Source: Fistularia commersonii
Taxonomy: Eukaryota > Chordata > Actinopteri > Syngnathiformes > Fistulariidae
DNA: 64,000 nt
Direction of reading: 5' to 3'
NCBI GenBank assembly: GCA_037954325.1
Contig: JBBMNZ010000013.1
Coordinates: forward strand, 10,828,501 to 10,892,500
The position numbers and the translations under genes are program-made. Shown one piece after another: positions 25,490-36,062 of this stretch (position 1 is the first letter of the stretch; each line of letters begins with the position of its first letter). Below the pieces are notes generated by a model. It did not search any database and was not told where the DNA came from. It saw only the letters and a list, made by a program, of their open reading frames with translations.

Positions 25490-25738
25490 ATCTTCAGCCA
25501 TTGCTCATCTTGCAAGGATGATATGGGACTACACTATGCTTACCACCAAGATGCAGATACACTGAGCCTGCATCCTCAGTATGCAGCTCTGCAGCAGTGA
25601 GGCATGGACTTTGTACTCCTTCCAAGAGATGAGGTTTAACACTTTTCACCTACAGTCCTTCAGAAGGATCCTTTGCATCAGCTGGCAAGACCATGGACCC
25701 AGCAGCCTTGTTTTGGAAAATTCAGGCATGCCTAGCAT
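25490..25738 (+). mobile_element. LINE reverse-transcriptase C-terminal fragment
   Basis: The frame starting at 25581 reads SEAWTLYSFQEMRFNTFHLQ, then FRRILCISWQDHGP and SGMPSMF. In fish LINEs the comparable string is LLYGSE(A/S)WT.Y..QE.RLN.FH.R.LRRILGI.WQD..P...VL...G.PSM. The upstream 25505-25560 also fits after a frame change. It stops abruptly at 25738, where another repeat begins. I cannot say which LINE clade it belongs to. Confidence 0.65.
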
Positions 25739-25950
25739 GTTTATAAGAAGAAGAAAGACCTTTATTGTCACATTCAATTACACATACAGCACAACAAAAG
25801 CAGAATTTGACAACTGCATTTAACCCATCATGGATGAATCATGAGCAGAAGGCAGCTACTGAGCAGCAGTTAGTGGTTCAGTGTCACACTTCGACAGGCT
25901 AGGAGGAGTGTGGGTATCGAACCAGAACCAGGAATGTTTGAGTCCAAGGA
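25739..25950 (-). repeat. tRNA-related SINE-like repeat
   Basis: The plus strand begins AAGAAGAAGAAAGACCTTTA and TTGTCACATTC and ends near 25930 with the reverse complement of a good Pol III B-box (GGTTCGATACC). This suggests a tRNA-derived head on the minus strand. The central CATTTAACCCATC string is typical of a common fish repeat. It adjoins a truncated LINE at 25738. Confidence 0.5.
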
Positions 25951-26440
25951 CAACCGCAATGTTGCCTACAGTTGCATGGTCATGACAGACTGGTGCCAGA
26001 TTGCCACATTTCAAGAAATGCACAGTATGGACAACTGGCCACTGGTTTAGAGCTACAGACAGACCATCTCTTCACAGCAAGGAGGCTGCTGGAATGTAGA
26101 AACCTTAAAGTAAACACCAGCCCACACTGTATGATGTGGCTTTATGTCAGACCTGGGTAACCCAAAGCTCCCGAGCTGCATAGGGCTCTTAGCTCGGTTT
26201 TATGCTGCTCTTGTGTTCACATCGAAGTTTGTGTTTGTGATTTTTTTTTAATATGCGTGTTTGCTTCGCTTGAGTTTAATACGGTATTTTCATAAAGCGT
26301 GCATGAAAATGCCTCAGTTTCCTAGTTGGAGCAAGATAATTTGAGTAAACAATTTTTGTCAAGTTGGTATCAAAATGGTTAGGAAAAAATGCACAACAAA
26401 ATGAAAATATGAAGATGAACACAGGACGTTTTTTATCAGA
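25951..26440. other. Non-coding DNA
   Basis: No feature is recognised between the SINE-like repeat and the hAT transposase relic. A short open frame at 25972-26160 has no known motif. Confidence 0.45.
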
Positions 26441-27570
26441 TGGGAGAGTTTTTTTTTTCTTTTTTGAACGTAAAGGCAAACCATTGTGCCTTATATGTCA
26501 GGCGTCTTTGGTGCATTTTAAAACATCAAATTTTCAGCGCCACTTCTGCTCATGCCATGCTAACATCACCCAGGAATTTCCAAAAGGGACTGAAGTTCAC
26601 GAGCACAAGTTGGTCACTTTGAAAAGTTTTTACATAAATGTACAAAACACTCAGAGACTGTAAAGCTTGCATCGTATCAACTGGCATGGAACATTGCATG
26701 GGCCAAAAAGCCATACAATGAAGGAGAATTTGTTAAAAAATGCCTCTGTGACGTTGTTGAAATCTTGTCTCCTGAAAACGACAAACTAAAACAAATGGTA
26801 TCAAATGTCCAACTGCCACACTGTTCAACCCAGAATATCAGACATTAACATGTCAATTCAATCACAATTGCACTCTGACCTTCAAGCATGTGAGTATATA
26901 AGACAAGCCTCAGTTGGCAATATTTGCAAGGTCTGTGTCAAACAATTGTTTAATCAAAGACGAACACTTTTGATATTGTGCCATTAAAAGCTAGAACCCG
27001 TGAATAGACGTAAAAGAAACAATGATGACTGCATTTGCGAAAGCAAATCTTCCCGTACAAAAACTAACTTCAATAGCCACGGATACAGCGCCAGCAAAGA
27101 TAGGATCTGTGACCCGGCTTGTGGGGCAGTGTAAAGCTGACCAAACATTTCCAGAGTTTTGAAATTTCCACTGCATCATCCACAAGGGGCAACTTGTGTC
27201 TAAATCATCGAATTTGGACAACGTCATGAAACCTATAATGGAAATCGTCAACTATATCCGCACACAATCGATTAACTACCGGCAATTCAAGAATCTCATC
27301 GCTGACCTGGACCAAGGGCTTCCAGGTGATCTGCCGTTGCACAGCACAGTGAGGAGGGTGTAAAAAGGTCAAGTACTCTCTCCTTTCTTACAGCTTTTGG
27401 ATGCCGTGAATCTATTCATGAAAGAGAAGGACAAGGACTATACCGAGCTCTCGGACTGCAAGTGGATTATGAATCTGGCCTTTTTGGTCGCTATGTTGTG
27501 GCACTTGGACAGACTGAACCTAACCTTGCAGGGTAAGTAAAAAATGCTGTCTGACCTGCTGCAAAGTGTG
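26441..27570 (+). pseudogene. hAT-superfamily (ZBED5/GTF2IRD2-like) transposase relic
   Basis: A BED-like zinc-finger module appears first at about 26470-26600: CLICQASLVHFKTSNFQRHF followed by C..H, matching C-x2-C...H-x4-6-H/C. After a frameshift near 26665 comes ASYQLAWNIAWAKKPYNEGE and FVKKCLCDVVEILSPEN, the start of the catalytic region in this family. A deletion removes the first catalytic aspartate region. 27020-27540 then resumes with LTSIATDTAPAKIG, FHCIIHKGQLVSK, MEIVNYIRTQSINYRQFK and LLDAVNLFMKEKDKDYTELS, ending in LAFLVAMLWHLDRLNLTLQG. Several stops and frameshifts exist, so it is non-functional. The source could be a transposon or a retro/segmental copy of a domesticated ZBED-like gene. 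No terminal inverted repeats were identified. Confidence 0.8.
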
Positions 27571-27944
27571 TGTTTCATTTTAATCCTCAAACTGTTTTAA
27601 ACTCTGCTTTATTAAGCTCCTAGACTGAAGTGCAACATAAACCATGATGATTTCAACATATTAATTTTAAATTGGCATTTCATGTTAATACTCTCATTCT
27701 TACAAAACATTGTTATGGCAGGATAGCTTTCAGCCAAACAGTCATTGATGTAGGAGAGGGGAAAATAGAATCTTGAATTTACATTAATCACTTCAGCTTG
27801 GCAAAAGATAATGAAAACAAAAAAGCTATTCTCTGTGTAGATTCTCAGTCATCCAGGTCATGGTTAATTCTTGTCTTGGTTAAATCTCCTTCAACTTGAT
27901 TCCCTTCCCTTGAAGACGTTCTACCTCAAATCTAAAAGGTTTCA

Positions 27945-27980
27945 CAGTTTGAATGGACTGTGGGGAGTTTCCGAATAACC
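27945..27980 (+). repeat. Left arm of inverted repeat flanking the Penelope fragment
   Basis: The segment ending at 27980 reads GTTTGAATGGACTGTGGGGA and then GTTTCCGAATAACC. Its reverse complement is found at 28745-28782 with one mismatch and a 2-base insertion. Confidence 0.8.
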
Positions 27981-28308
27981 ATAAGGTTTGGGGGCTGGTC
28001 TAATGGTTGTTTTGCAGAAAGTAGGTCGAAAGGGATTGTTATGTGAAGGGGGTGTTATTAGGTGGGAACAAAGGTACAACTTTTGTGGGCTTACCTTGAG
28101 GAAATTTCAAAGATGGCGGAGCCAAAATTCTCAGCATGTGAAGCAAAGCAAAGAGAAACCCATTACATCACATGGACTGAGGTTCAGGTGGTAATTATTA
28201 GGGTCTGCTTACATTAGTGGATTTTTCCAGGTGGTTTGGAGTGTGCAGATAGGCCCGGTGTGTGGAAACTAATCTGTCTTGGGATGGAATGTGGGCGGCA
28301 GGTAGTGC

Positions 28309-28680
28309 CTATGGCCCCCCTCCTCTGTCCAGAGACGTTTTTACCATTTTGACAAAAAAGTCTCTCTCGAACCATCTCTCTTCTCCGGCCAGAACGCCTT
28401 CAGGTGTAAATAGACTGCGAGTCCTGTCCTGAAGTGCTGGCTGTCCTTTGTTGGGCCATCTGTTTGTGCAGAGGTTGTTTTGTCTCCCCAATGTAGATAT
28501 CGCCATAATCCTCGGTGCAGGTGACAACATACAGGTACGCCACACTTCCGATCTTGTGTCTGGGTGTTTTGTCCTTGAGGGGCACCAGTCTTAGTCTGAC
28601 GGTATTGTGGGGTTTGAAGTGTACTGGTACTTGGTGTTTGTTAAAAACGGAATTTGGTGTTTTCAAAACACCAGCAACAT
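28309..28680 (-). mobile_element. Penelope-like element, GIY-YIG endonuclease fragment
   Basis: On the minus strand two frames together give the C-terminal endonuclease of a Penelope-like retroelement. The first reads VHFKPHNTVRLRLVPLKDKT, then SVAYLYVVTC and DIYIGETKQPLHKQMAQQRT, with SGQDS after it. After a frame change, EERWFERDFFVKM and SLDRGGG follow. The GIY-YIG motif corresponds to Y-L-Y-V...I-Y-I-G, and the following E-T-K-Q-P-L-H-K is characteristic of fish Penelope relatives. The reverse-transcriptase part is missing. A frameshift near 28430 breaks the domain. The fragment lies between two inverted copies of a 36-base sequence (27945-27980 and 28745-28782), which may be remains of the element's terminal repeats. 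Confidence 0.85.
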
Positions 28681-28744
28681 ATGGTCACTGAGTGTATTTT
28701 AAATAACAAGCCATTGCAACTTAGACTGGCCCTCAGCCCCAAGT

Positions 28745-28782
28745 GGTTATATTCAGAAACTCCCCACAGTCCATTCAAACTG
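28745..28782 (-). repeat. Right arm of inverted repeat flanking the Penelope fragment
   Basis: Reads GGTTATATTCAGAAACTCCC and then CACAGTCCATTCAAACTG, the near-exact reverse complement of 27945-27980. The sequence to its right (TGAAGAAGTG...GGTGAAACATC) resembles the signature common at fish Penelope ends. Confidence 0.8.
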
Positions 28783-28859
28783 AAGAAGTGTCTCAGATGA
28801 CAGGTGAAACATCAGGATAATCAATTCCAGCTGCTTTTGACAAGAACAAAAATCGTATT

Positions 28860-29828
28860 CACTTGACAGTGAATGGCCATGAATGTGTCAACACTGAAAT
28901 AATAAAAAGGAAATTGAGATGAATAACATATTTATATTGGCTGCAGGAGAAATTACTCCATATTGTAAACTGCATCGTGGCAAATTCAAAACTTCTGTTG
29001 GAGGCCATGACGTGTTCAAAAACACCAATTATTGAGAAGAGGTGAACTGTTGACCAGTGCGAGCAGTGGATACACCACAAGCACGCACGCACACACACTC
29101 TATAATTATTTATATATATAATTTTGCACTCTAAAAAAAACCAACAACTTATGCTACAATATTGACTAAGCACAAACAAGATGCAAAGATGCAAAATAAA
29201 CACTCCAACCTCCCACAGTTTGAGGTTGAAACCCAACTGTTCCATGGTTTTGTAGTTGTAGGTTTTAAAATGCAGTGTTTTGCACAAGTACAACACAACT
29301 AAGGCCAAACAGCAAAGTAGGCCTTTGTTTTGTTGCAATCAGGCTGAGCTCAGTATAATGAGATGTGGGGAATAGGGTCAATAAGAGCATCTTATAAGAA
29401 TCTGATACCCTCCTGATAGATGTTCTAGTTGTTTATCTTTATGGACAGATGGAGCAGGTCAGAGTGTGAGTTTTTGCAAAAATGACTCAATTCCCTCATG
29501 ATACATTTATAAAATTACAGTAGTTCTTTGCAGAATCTTTGCAGAAGACAAACGCTAAGCTATGCTGAGATGATTGACAAGTTTTTTTTCTTCAGTTGTT
29601 TCTCTCAATGTGGTCCAGGACATTTTCTCAAAAGATTCAACAAGAACAAATCACAATAATCTCCATGGAGATTTTTTATTCATTGTTGATCAAACTGTTA
29701 TGTTGCATTCATTTATTTAGGCTAGTCATATTGTATTATGAACTTGGCCCAAATGAGTGAGTGAGTGCAGTCAAATAATATGCAGTAGCTAAAATGTTGA
29801 CTCAGAATTGTACAGATGTTTGAATAGA
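28860..29828. other. Non-coding DNA
   Basis: A 159-codon hydrophobic reverse frame (28859-29338) has no domain or coding features and is treated as chance. Nothing else was recognised. Confidence 0.45.
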
Positions 29829-29945
29829 CTGGCCAAGGTCCAGTGTATGACCTGCTTCTCACACGATGACAGCTGGAGTCCGCTCCAGACCCCGAACATG
29901 AATGCAGGTGAAACAGTATGGGAAATGAAATAATTGTATAATTAA
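29829..29945 (+). repeat. SINE-family 3' fragment, sense orientation
   Basis: GACCTGCTTCTCACACGATG, then ACAGCTGGAGTCCGCTCCAG and ACCCCGAACATGAATG match the tail module of the same teleost SINE family seen antisense at 25086. The tRNA head is absent. Confidence 0.6.
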
Positions 29946-29970
29946 GTTTTGTTAGTGGTATTGAGGTGTC

Positions 29971-29987
29971 TTTCATATTAAAATATG
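29971..29987. repeat. Left copy of 17-base duplication bounding the RTE cluster
   Basis: TTTCATATTAAAATATG, identical to 34876-34892. It lies immediately left of the first RTE-family sequence. The last seven bases may overlap the element's own leader. Confidence 0.7.
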
Positions 29988-30720
29988 TGAATCGAAAGTA
30001 CAACTCTCATACCGGATCAGTCAAGGCCCTGGTTAACAACGTCCACCATTGGGAATTGGACTACTGTAGGTCAAAGGAGATGAGGAAGGCATGTTTTGTA
30101 GCAGACAGAGAAGGGGGAAGGGTAAGACTGAAACTGGGACTGGGAGTAGGGACTTTGAATATATGCACAGTGACAGGAAAAGCTAGACAGTTGGTTGACA
30201 TGATGCAGAGAAGGAAGGTGGATATAAGTGAAGCCCTTAGGAAAAAGGGGAAAAAGCCCGGCCAAGGTTCTGTCCTGAATGGACTAAAACACAACACAAT
30301 TCGGAATGAGTTAAAAGGAATTTTTAATCAGACAAAGTAGTTTCATGTGCAGAATTGCCGTAACTATAGTGGGATGCAGTTGATGAGCCATACAATGACG
30401 TTATGGGAAAGAGTAATGGAAACTAGACTTAAAGCACTAGTCAGCATTTGTGAGCAGCAGTATGGCTTCGTGCCTAGAAAAAGTACTACAGATGCAGTAT
30501 TTCCTTTGAGAATGCTAACAGAGAAGTACAGAGAAGGTCAGAGGGAGCTGCGTTGTGATTTTGTAGACCAAATATGCATACAACAGGGTGCCAAGAAAGG
30601 AACTCTGGTATTGTATGATGTCTGGAGGGGCAGAGATGTTAGACTGGTGCAAGACATGTATGTTAGCAGTGAGACTGTGCGGGGGTGTGCTGTAGGTTGT
30701 TGTGCCTCAAGTACAGACTT
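29988..30720 (+). mobile_element. RTE-type LINE: leader, endonuclease start and part of RT
   Basis: From 30005 the sequence follows the non-Rex3 RTE family leader (CTCATACCGGATCAGTCAAG, compare 33278 and the antisense copy near 36250). At 30150 the endonuclease start is read as VGTLNICTVTGKARQLVDMM, then QRRKVDI. A large deletion follows. 30345-30710 resumes in the reverse transcriptase with CRNYSGMQLMSHTMTLWERV and METRLKALVSICEQQYGFV, then PRKSTTDAVFPLRMLTEKYR. It ends around SETVRGCAVG. The palm with the catalytic aspartates is absent here. Confidence 0.85.
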
Positions 30721-31724
30721 TAATGGAAACTTATTTCTGTTAACCCAGCTGACTTCTGTTTTCAACCACCACGTGTTAAATCAAAGGGGTCGAATCCTGT
30801 GCTCTAAGGATTGACCACCACGCTGCAATAAACTAATTCTCACCTTCCCGCAAACTCCGGTACAAATTCCGGAGGCGTGTGATGAGACTGGAGGCTGCCT
30901 ACTACATGGGGGGCCTGTCCCAGCGCTATCACCCATCAGACCCCAACAAGTCACACACTGTGATGTCATCAACCCGTTTATAACCGCGTGTTTCGAGCTG
31001 AAATGACGCTCTAACAGCTACCGTCTAACAGCAACTCTTGAGTGCAGAAGAGGTGGCCGTATATAGACGCAAAAATTTTTTTTTTCCCTATCGATCCGGA
31101 CCATGGTTCCAAGCTCGACATCCGAACTTGTCTACTGGACCTGCAGACTGCACCCGAAGATCTCTGAGGGCCAACTGCGTCTCCAGATCGCCAGTCGCCT
31201 CTTGTCCCCAGTGGTGCGCCCAGAAGACACCTCACTCCTGCAGACGGCCGCAAATCCATTGCGGGTCTGACGCAATCGTCACTAGAGCCGGCCCTTCAGT
31301 CCACGGAATATCACATCCCTGATCAGCTCATTAGAAGAGGCTAGTATTAGCATCTGGGCAAGCATGAATTATTGATTAGTTTTGTGTTAGGGTTGTAACT
31401 GCGGTTTTCCTGTCGTGCCTTGGGTAATCACTGTATTCCCACGTCATTGCTATTGTTACCTTGTTGTTTACTTGCTCCTCGTCTACCTCTCTCTTTTTTT
31501 CCTAACACAAACGCACCTCCACGTAATTTTTAGAGAGGACATTATCTATTGGCATTCTATTCATTCCTTTGTGCCCTCCAGCCCCAGTCACGTGGTATCA
31601 CCAGGTGATACTACCTTCAGACTACATCCGCAGTCATTTGATAGTTCTGCATTCAGACTGCCATTTTGTAGTTTTCTGAGGCTGACGCCATTTATGTAGT
31701 CCTTCAACACACCAAACACACCCA
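30721..31724. other. Unclassified insert between RTE pieces
   Basis: This kilobase separates two parts of RTE-family sequence and has no recognised family match. 30838-31330 is notably GC-rich. On the plus strand it can be read as KLRYKFRRRVMRLEAAYYMG and then GLSQRYHPSD before stops. A TATATA-like site lies at 31062 and an A/T run at 31071. It could be a nested transposon. No terminal repeats were found by eye. Confidence 0.35.
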
Positions 31725-32255
31725 CATGCCAACAGTCAAGAGCAATGGAGAGTGTGGAGACGACATGGGTTGGAATGGGTGGAGAAACATGTCAGAGGTA
31801 ATGTGTAATAAAAGAGGACTGGCCAGAATGAAAGGAAAGGTGTACAAGAAAAAGGTGAGACCAGCGATGCTGTACGGTCTAGAAACAGTGACATTGACGA
31901 AAAGACAGGGGGCAGAGCTGGAGTTCTCTTTGGGAGTGACTAGGATGGATAGAATCAGGAATGAGACCATCAGAGGGACAGCACATGGTACATTTTTTGA
32001 AGAGAAGGTCAGAGAAGCCAGACTGAGATGGTTTGGTCATGTATAGTGGAGGGATTGTGAATATGTTGGTAGACGGTTGCTGGAATTGGAGCTGCCAGGC
32101 AGGAGGTGTAGAGGAAGACCAAAGAGAAAAGTGACAGACATAGTGAGAGAGGATATGAAGTTAGTTGGTGTGAGAGAGGATACAGAAAATAGGGGTAGGT
32201 GGAGATAGTTGATTCGCTGTGGTGTCCCCTGGAGGGAAAGGAAAAGACGAAGTTT
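31725..32255 (+). mobile_element. RTE-type LINE, 3' portion
   Basis: A 106-codon frame reads STVKSNGECGDDMGWNGWRN, then KRGLARMKGKVYKKKVRPAM and LYGLETVTLTKRQGAELE, then SLGVTRMDRIRNE and VREARLRWFGHV. This is the family's post-RT region. The downstream terminal block TTCGCTGTGGTGTCCCCTGG is near 32211. Ends with a degenerate AAGGAAAAGACGAAG tail. A stop (TAG) directly follows WFGHV. Confidence 0.85.
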
Positions 32256-32319
32256 CAAGACTACATATTGCTTGAAATTCTTATTTCTGACCCAGAGTGA
32301 CTGATTCTGTGAAATGAAT

Positions 32320-32540
32320 CTGATGGCAAGGAAGATGAAAAGGACAATGGAAGGGCAGAGGACAAGGTGGTGGAGGCTGAAAAGGGAGTGTTGTATTGTT
32401 TTAAGGAAGGAGTTGAGAGGCCCTAGTTAGTCAGGGAGAGCTTCCAGATGGCTGGACAATGAGCAATACAGGATCTAATAAAGAGGCCTTCTACAGCAAA
32501 GTAAAAGGATTTTTCATGGAGAAATACATTTGCATGGACT
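32320..32540 (+). mobile_element. Small RTE-type LINE fragment (linker region)
   Basis: AAGGTGGTGGAGGCTGAAAA and the following GGGAGTGTTGTATTGTTTT correspond to the linker between endonuclease and RT of this family (KWWKLKKEDC...). They resemble the antisense fragment near 20520. Too short for a reading frame. Confidence 0.5.
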
Positions 32541-33179
32541 TCGCACACAAATAAAGGTAAGATGAAAAATGGTTCTCAGTTTACAGAAAAAATATGATGA
32601 GACTTAGTAAGGAAAATCAAGTATCTGAAAAAGACAAATTGACCTGAAGGGAATTATTAGCTTTTTTCTTGTTATCCTCCTGATAAGCAACCTCCATCAC
32701 AATTGATCATAGAATATAAAGTTATATAAAAATATATAAAAAGAACAAAACATTTAATTAAGGGATCAAAATTTAAATTGTGTTGTACACAACTCTATGC
32801 TCATTATTTGGACTCAATGTTACAATCCCTGAAGTTCAACACATTCCCTTGATGAAGTCCTTTTTTCCCTGCCATGATCACAGAGAGAGACCAACCACTG
32901 ACACTTCATCGATTGTGCACCTCAACTTCATTCTGTGTTTCGACCCTTTAACAAAATACACCATCAGTATAGGAAGGCCTATCACAGGCTGATCAAACCT
33001 AGGTGTATGTCAAGTGGTTGTTTCCTCCTTCAGTCACCCAGAGGCCCAGTCAGGATATTTCCTTCTTATCTAGAGCCAGTATCTGCTTCTTTCTGCCAGG
33101 GTACTCAGTGCTTGTAAGGGTTCTTTGGGCTTGCCCCCTCATCCCTAAGTCCTTCAGGAGGCCCTGTTGTGGAATTTGG
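32541..33179. other. Unclassified non-coding DNA within the RTE cluster
   Basis: No transposon motif is recognised. Short overlapping frames at 33003-33221 have no known domain. Confidence 0.4.
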
Positions 33180-34875
33180 GACAAAGCCGCTGCAGCTCAT
33201 CCTTCCAACCTCTTCCTGTAGCCTCCGGCATTAGACTTTTGCAAAACTCAAACATGCAAATCAAACCTAATAATCTCATACTGGATCGGTCAATGACTGC
33301 CACTGGTACTGATGACCTAAAGCGCAGAAATTGGGCTACTGTGGGTCAAAGACGAAGAGGAGGACTCTGTGTTTGGAAGCAGAGAGAGGACAGGCAAGAG
33401 TGATACGAGAGACAGGTAGGAGAGTACAATATACTATTGAGGACTACGAAGTAGCAGAGTTGAGTAAAGGGGAAGTGAGGACAGCATTAAAGGGGATGAA
33501 GAGTTGAAAGGCACTTGTCCTTATTACATAACTGTGAAGTTATGGAAGTGTCAAGGAGAGGCGACCGTAGTTCCTAGTTAAATTCAGCAGGATCTTAGAT
33601 GGTGGAAAGATACCAGAGAAATGGAGAAGATGTGTGATGGTGCCCATTTTTAAGAATAAGGGAAATGTGCAGAGCTGCGGTAACTATAGAGGAATAAAGT
33701 TGATGAATCACACAATAAAGTTATGGGAATGAATGGCAGAAACTAGACTGAGAGCTAGAGTCAGCATTTATGAGCAGCATTATGGTTTCATGCCCATAAA
33801 GAATACTACACATGCAGTCTTTGCTTTAGGAATGCGGTAAAGAAGTACAGAGAAGGTCAGAAGGAGCCGGATTTTGCCCATTGTAGACCTAGAAAAAGTA
33901 TATGACAGGGTGCCGAGAGAGGAACTATGATATTGTATGAGGTAGTCTGCAGTGGCAGAAAAGCACGTTTATGCAAACTGTGAGCCAGTGTTGAGGTGAG
34001 CTGTAGGTGTGCAGAATTAAAGGTGGAAGTGGGTCAACATCAGGGGTCAGCTCTGAGTCCTCTCCTGTTTGCAGTGGTGTTGAACAGACTGACACAGAAG
34101 GTTAGACAGGAATCTCCGTGGACTTTCAGATGACATTGTTATATGTAGTGAGAGCAGGGAGCAGGTGGAGGAAAATCTCAAGAAGTGGCGCTTTTGAAAC
34201 GAAAGGAATGAAGGTTAGGTGCAGCAAGACGATACATGTGTGTGAATGACAGGGACCAAAGTGGAATGGCACGGCTAAAGGGAATGGCAATCAAAGAAGG
34301 TGGGGGGGTTTACATACTTAGGGTCAACAGTCAAGAGCAATGGAGAGTATAGAAACAACACAGGTTGGAATGGGTGGAGAAACATGTCAGATGTAATATG
34401 TAATAAAAGAGGACTGGCCAGAATGAAAGAAAACATGTTCAAGACAGCGGTGAGACAAGCAATGCTATATGGTTTAGAGACAGTGGCATTGAGGAAAAGA
34501 CGGGAAGAAGAGCTGGAGGTGGCAGAGATGTTGAGGTTCTATTTGGAGTGGCGAGGATAGATAGGATCGGGAATGAGTCCATCAGAGGGACAGTACATGT
34601 TAGATGTTTCAGAGATGAGGTCAGAGGAGGCCAGACTGAGATGATTTGGTCATGTTCAGAGGAAGGGATTGTGAATATATTGGTGGACAGATGCTGAGGG
34701 TGGAACTGCCAGGCAGGAGGCCTAGAGAGGGACCAGAGATGGAGATAGCTGGATGTGGTGAAAGACATGAAGATAGATGGTGTGAGAGAAGATGATTCAG
34801 AGAATATGGTTGAACGGAAGAGGTTTATTTGCAGTGTTGACCCCTGAATGGAGTAGTCAAAAAGAAAAGAAGTTG
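33180..34875 (+). mobile_element. RTE-type LINE with both ends, internally deleted
   Basis: The left end follows the family leader (CCTCCGGCATTAGACTTTTG, then CAAATCAAACCTAATAATCT; compare the antisense copy at 36240-36330). After deletion of the endonuclease, 33590-33860 carries early RT (the family's VPIFKNKG and CGNYRGIKLM equivalents, then SIYEQHYGFMP). 34120 has a damaged catalytic box in which S-D-D-I-V-I-C-S-E can be read after a frameshift. 34300-34560 gives FTYLGSTVKSNGEYRNNTGW and then ARMKENMFKTAVRQAMLYGL. The terminal block and AAAAGAAAAGAAG tail end at about 34875, next to a 17-mer identical to that left of 29988. Confidence 0.85.
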
Positions 34876-34892
34876 TTTCATATTAAAATATG
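34876..34892. repeat. Right copy of 17-base duplication bounding the RTE cluster
   Basis: TTTCATATTAAAATATG, identical to 29971-29987, immediately right of the A/G-rich tail of the last RTE piece. Confidence 0.7.
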
Positions 34893-36062
34893 AGGGTGAA
34901 TAATATATTTGAAGTTTTCCTGTAGATGGCAGGGTTACTATTTGTTTTATTATTATTTTTTTAATATTCAGAGACAAAATTTTCCCTTCTTGTTCCATTC
35001 AGTAACGATCCCCGCTCATCACAGAACTAGGCTTTACTATCTGTCCCACAATCTTAAGCTCCCAAACACACCATATACACACAAATCAGTTGGGATCAAA
35101 CGTTGTCTTCTTAAGATCCAATGAAACAAGTCTTCTTCATATCTGATCAAACACATCACATTGTGAAAACATTTTATGTATATGTAGAGAAAACTGCATT
35201 TCACTACGTGACATATATTAAAAAAAACACTGCAACCTTCAGGTCATTATCAAAGACGATTTGCTGATATGATTTAAAGAAAGAGAAAAAGAATGGCTTT
35301 AGACTGTGACTCGAGCTCTACTCTCCTACACCTGCATGAACCATTGTTAGAATGGACAATTCTTATCAAAGACCTTATCAACAAGGTCAAAGCACTGTCA
35401 GGAGGACAAACCATGATGTCGGCTGAGTTGGTTGTTTTCCTTTCAGAGCACAAGCACAACCAGCTCTGACACATTTGCAAATGAAGACAGATTACATATG
35501 ATGACACAAGTCGAGTTCAATTTAGTTTTTGCCAAAAGGCTCAGCAGTGAGGGAAAAAGATGTATCGTCGGCGTCAGAAGTTAACTCAATATAACAAAGC
35601 CCATAGATGTGGGTTTGATCTTCTTTTGAAAAGAGCTGTGACTTTCCTTTTTTTTTTCAACATATCGAAACTCAGCTGGCTCTTCAAATGATAGCACAAC
35701 AAAAACCCTCTTCTCATAGACCCCATGAGGAGCTCTTGAGATTCCACCCGAATTTGTTAAAGGAATATGAATCACTGGATAAATTAATCTCTATCTCTTT
35801 CTCTCTCTCTTTCTGTTTGTCTCTTTCTCTCTCTATTTTTTTCTTTTTTCCTTCTATTCCTTTTAAGAGGTGAAAGAATACGGTGATGTTGGTTTGGGCC
35901 TATGTGCACTCAGATCAGACTAACGGTAAGTTTTAATTTCCGTTTTCAGGTTGAATATTGGAAAAAAAATCCTGTCACATTATAAAGTAGAATTTCAATC
36001 ACGGATAGTATACCTCTGCCAAGCTGAAGTGGAAAAAGGGCAGTGACCAACATGCCATTTCG
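34893..36062. other. Non-coding DNA
   Basis: No gene or transposon was recognised. A CT/T-rich run at 35791-35860 is low-complexity. Confidence 0.5.

Noticed and set aside
28859..29338. 159-codon hydrophobic reverse frame resembling a membrane protein
   Set aside because: No recognisable domain, no start or splice context; AT-rich strand bias explains the hydrophobic residues.
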